Assembly: GCA_027946555.1 (NCBI GenBank)
Contig: JAPEVC010000218.1
Location: 1 to 59,256 of the forward strand
Direction of reading: 5' to 3'
Length of the DNA stretch: 59,256 nucleotides
Origin: Gnomoniopsis sp. IMI 355080
Lineage: Eukaryota > Ascomycota > Sordariomycetes > Diaporthales > Gnomoniaceae
In this document: piece after piece, positions 56,082 through 59,256 of the stretch
Position numbering within the stretch: the first letter of the stretch is position 1
Layout: each line of letters starts with the position of its first letter
Program-made: the position numbers and the translations under genes
The notes under the pieces: generated by a model
What the model was told of the DNA's origin: nothing
What the model saw: only the letters and a program-made list of their open reading frames with translations
Database searches by the model: none

Positions 56082-59000
56082 ATGGCCGAAAATTATGGAG
56101 AGCTGGAATGGCTTGAAGATTCGTGAGCAACCTGCCCTCCATGTTCTTGTCGCGTACATAATGGTCGCGTGCGACTAACATCGTGGTCCTTTTTATCAGC
56201 TCTTTCATATCCGCCGACTGCTTCAAGCCACCACCCAGACCGGATACCCAGCCCCGTGTCTGGGATCGCATCGCCGTGCCAACTGCGATGGACCGCCGGA
56301 GTGACCAGAAGATCTACAAGCGCGTAAGCGCAAATCTCCACGTTGACTCAAAGTATCGCGCTGTTGTTGCTGAGCTTGAGAGCCACGGGCTAGACCAGAG
56401 GAAGCGCATCAGGATCCGAGATCATATTGTACCCTACGGGAGCGCAGATTTTGAGAACGCGATCAGGCCAGAGGTTACTGGTGAGCAGGAGCTAGCTGAA
56501 GCCAGAGGTATGTGATGTGTAAAGTCGACTTGCCTACTCGTTGCTGGGCTTACGCGTGCATCGTGCTAATTCTTCGATAAGACCAAGTCGAAGACGCATT
56601 GCAGAAAATATGGAAGGATAATTTGCGCCTGCGCGAAGAAGCCTATCACAGGAAGAACAAGCGCTCCTCTTTCGACCCTGCACAGCTCAACTGGATCCCA
56701 AGAAAAAGGCACAACACCCGATGGCCTATCAACCCGCCAACGAAGAATACAGAATTTATCGCCAAGCTGCAGCCATTGATCAGGTTCGAGTTGCATCCAA
56801 GCCAGATCGACGAGCCTGCCTTCTTTGAACAAGAGGATATCATCAAGGACCGCGACGGACAGCCTCCTCGAGCTCAACAAGACGGTGTGCCGGAATCATC
56901 TCGCGTTCCCGACCCTGAAGAGACGGCTCAGCAATCGAAGAAGGGAAAGCCGGGCCACCGCCGTAGGACCCTTCGTCCATCCGTAGGCACCATCTCCGAG
57001 GCCCCTGACGAGACGCTTGCCTTCCCGATGCTGACCCCTACTTTGAATCGTGTCATCCATGCGTCTCCCACGAAGAGATGTCAGGCCGCCGCAGATCAGT
57101 CCAGGACTCCAACGAAGGTGGCCGAGACACCCTTGAAGGATTTTACTTTGAACGCTACGCCTACTACCGGCGACATGGGGACAAGCAGCCAAAAGGGTCA
57201 ATTCACGGTTCCATCGTCACCTACAAGCGCGGGCAGTAACCCTGGCGGCGCTTCCGCGTCTGATCATACCGGACAAACTCTCGTCTCACCTATGGTTCAT
57301 ATGCAAGGGTCGGCAAGCAAAGTCCCAGAGGTCAATGAGGAAAAACAACATGCCTCTCCAGAAGTTATATATCCCGCCGCTGAGGGCCTGAGCACCTATG
57401 CCACAGCGCTTCCATTCTTCGATCAACCAATCCCCGATGTGCAGGTCGAGCCGGAGCATGAGTCAAGAAGACGGCTCTCTCTGAACAACGCCCGTCGCAG
57501 CGACCGGACCTCCGATGTCAAGATCATTAAGAGGGTACACACTTGGATGACTGGTGCGACTGTGGGAAAGAAGCGTCGCCACAGCGATATGGGCGCATTA
57601 CACCAGCCCGTGGTTTCGAAGCGTCGTCACACCCTGGATGTGGATGCGGGTATGAATCCCGACATTTTTGGTCAACTGAAAATCATCCCACCCCCTGCCG
57701 AGACTCCCCCGAAGCCAAGAGAAGCAGTTCACGAGCGGTCGGAAGCCTGGCAGGAACATGTGTCAGGCACTCCAACTCTGTCATTGGAGAGTTCGGCCCA
57801 GGGCAGGGTCTCGGCCTCGCCTGAGAATGAAGAGACCAATGAAAGCCCCCCAAATGAGGCCAACGAGAACAACGAGGATGACGAGGATGATGAGGAGAAC
57901 GTTGAGGGCGACTCAGATATGGCATACCTGCAAAACTTTGTTCAGCGGAGTAAAAGTAGCAAAGAAGACAAGCGCGACGATGCCCCGAGAGGCCCGATCT
58001 TGAAAAAAGCTTTTTCGAAGAAGCGCCGCTCCGGATCATTGAATTCGGCGACTTCAGACGCAGGCTCGCCCATGGCCAAGATGGCAATCCCTGCGGCAAC
58101 AATTACTACCTCCAAACCTCGCGTGCCGCTTGGAGAGAAAGACGCTAACAAAAGTCCGAGCCCAAGCAAGAAGCGCAAGCTAAAGGGAGCAGAGGATGGA
58201 TCAATGCCCATTAAGAAGAAAAATGGCCGCTTGGTGGCTCCCGACCTCGACGACCTCGAACCTGCCACCACCAAGCGCAAGAAGCGCAGGAAGGGGATCG
58301 AATCCGACACGGATGACGTCTTCAACCCTGAAATGGATTTTAACCAGGTCCTCACTCAGCGGTCTACGACGGGCGGCGCTGGTGCGCGCCGCTCGACCCG
58401 CATTGCTACAACTCACAAGGCCGAACCTGCTCCAATAAACGTCCGCGTCCCTGGCGGTGTATTCGTTGACAGCAGCGACATGCCCACCGTGTCTACCGCT
58501 GGTATTACAAACGCTGTGTTGCAACGGAAGGCCGACCAGGAACTGGCCAATAAGACCAGGTCGAACACCAGGAAGAACCGTGGTGGCGCGGTGCCTGTGC
58601 AGATGGCGCTGGAAGCAATGGCTGAGCGCTCGGGAGATGGCAATGCTGATGAGTTTACGATTACTACTGATGTTCTTGTCGAACCTAAGAGTCGTTCTGG
58701 TGTTATCAAGACTGTCCGCTGGGACGAGATTCTGGCCCGAGTTCAAGATGAAGAGACTGTAGCTGTTGCTGCCGCTGTCGAGTCAGAGGAAAGCAAGGCC
58801 GAGGTGAAATCTCCGGCCCAAGCCGCAAATCAGGAGGATGAGGATGAGGACGAGGATACCCAGCTGCCCTCCCCACCCCAACTACGCGTCGTAAACTTAC
58901 CTTCCTCTGGGTCTGACCGGCCTGGAAATCCAGTCGCAAACCAGCTCGCTACCGACAGCGAAGAACAGGAAGAAGCCCCTACGAAGAACAATCCGGCTCC

Positions 59001-59256
59001 GGTCCGCCGAAGTAGCAGGGCAGCGACTGTCTCGCGATTGCCTAAACGTGGTGGCGGGCCATCAGCTCCCGCCGCTGCGCCCCTCACGCCTATACCAACG
59101 CCCAAGAGAAGCTCCCTTCCAGCGCCTTCGCGCGTTAGCAAGGCCGGTGGCAGTCGTGGAGGAGCAGCAGTAGCTGTTGCTGCTGGCGCGGCCGAGGCTC
59201 GGGCGAGGCTAGGTATGGCTGGGCCTGGGACGCCGGCGCCGCGCAGGGGTGGGAGG
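56082..59256 (+). CDS. large unrecognised nuclear-type protein, 3' end cut off by window
   Basis: Three exons are visible: 56082-56122, 56200-56507 and 56582 to the window end. This gives 1007 complete codons without a stop. The first approximately 210 residues look folded: MAENYGELEWLEDSSFISAD, then FKPPPRPDTQPRVWDRIAVP, a helical KIYKRVSANLHVDSKYRAVV segment, and SSFDPAQLNWIPRKRHNTRW. The rest is long and disordered, alternating basic clusters that resemble nuclear signals (KKRRHS, SKKRRSGS, KKRKLKG, KRKKRRKG) with acidic runs (NNEDDEDDEENVEGDSD) and Ser/Thr-Pro sites. A late segment, SGVIKTVRWDEILARVQDEE, is more ordinary. Both introns (77 and 74 bases) keep phase. A nuclear, chromatin-type role is inferred from composition only. 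I do not recognise the family. Confidence 0.75.

Noticed and set aside
1..59256. secondary-metabolite gene cluster
   Set aside because: Two methyltransferases, a dehydrogenase and a beta-lactamase-fold hydrolase are present, but they are spread over 40 kb among housekeeping genes. There is no synthase, P450 or transporter.

Overview
The window is nuclear DNA of a filamentous ascomycete (Pezizomycotina). The evidence is as follows. Genes are interrupted by short spliceosomal introns (about 50-205 bases) with GTRNGT donors, CTAAC/CTGAC-type branch sites and YAG acceptors. Intergenic spaces run from 0.4 to 4 kb. The families present are typical of moulds: two Pth11-like/rhodopsin-domain membrane proteins, a LaeA-type methyltransferase, an F-box/WD40 protein with a very long low-complexity insert, a GPI-type cell-wall protein and an arabinanase. 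No rRNA, tRNA, CRISPR array, intact transposon or origin could be supported. The species cannot be named from the sequence alone. Gene models below were assembled by hand by joining exons so that phase, splice signals and family conservation agree.

Layout. 1-6.8 kb: a gene-free start, an unrecognised coiled-coil/tail-anchor protein with internal repeats (1535-3808 +), and a LaeA-like methyltransferase (4610-6436 +). 6.8-13.6 kb, all minus: threonine synthase, an AT-hook protein with a ubiquitin-binding-like motif, and a secreted GH43 arabinanase. 15.1-20.3 kb: an Arg/Asp-rich protein (+), a small Pth11-like receptor (-) and a divergently transcribed 3-beta-HSD/sterol decarboxylase-type dehydrogenase (+). 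20.3-25.6 kb: mostly gene-poor, with one 90-residue minus-strand gene. 25.6-31.7 kb: a beta-lactamase-fold serine hydrolase and a second Pth11-like receptor with a huge polyQ-containing tail. 33-37.6 kb: the ESCRT-III protein Vps60, convergent with the F-box/WD40 gene. 39.6-48.7 kb: a class I methyltransferase, then an approximately 1.4 kb ATG-free leader and the Cdc24 RhoGEF. 52.8-59.3 kb: a GPI-type secreted protein, a doubtful small gene, the mitochondrial ribosomal protein Mrp10 (two small exons) and a basic/acidic nuclear-type protein that runs off the end.

How the genes work together. Most are unrelated housekeeping or signalling genes (threonine biosynthesis, endosomal sorting, polarity GTPase signalling, SCF ubiquitin ligation, mitochondrial translation). 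I see no biosynthetic cluster and no convincing new multi-gene system. The most notable signals are: the ATG-depleted Cdc24 leader ending in a two-codon uORF; the combination of AT-hooks and a UBM-like motif in one protein; a recurrent palindrome TACCTAGGTA confined to non-coding DNA; receptor genes with micro-exons or giant tails; and unassigned protein-like, Cys-rich segments on the minus strand at 38.7-39.6 kb.
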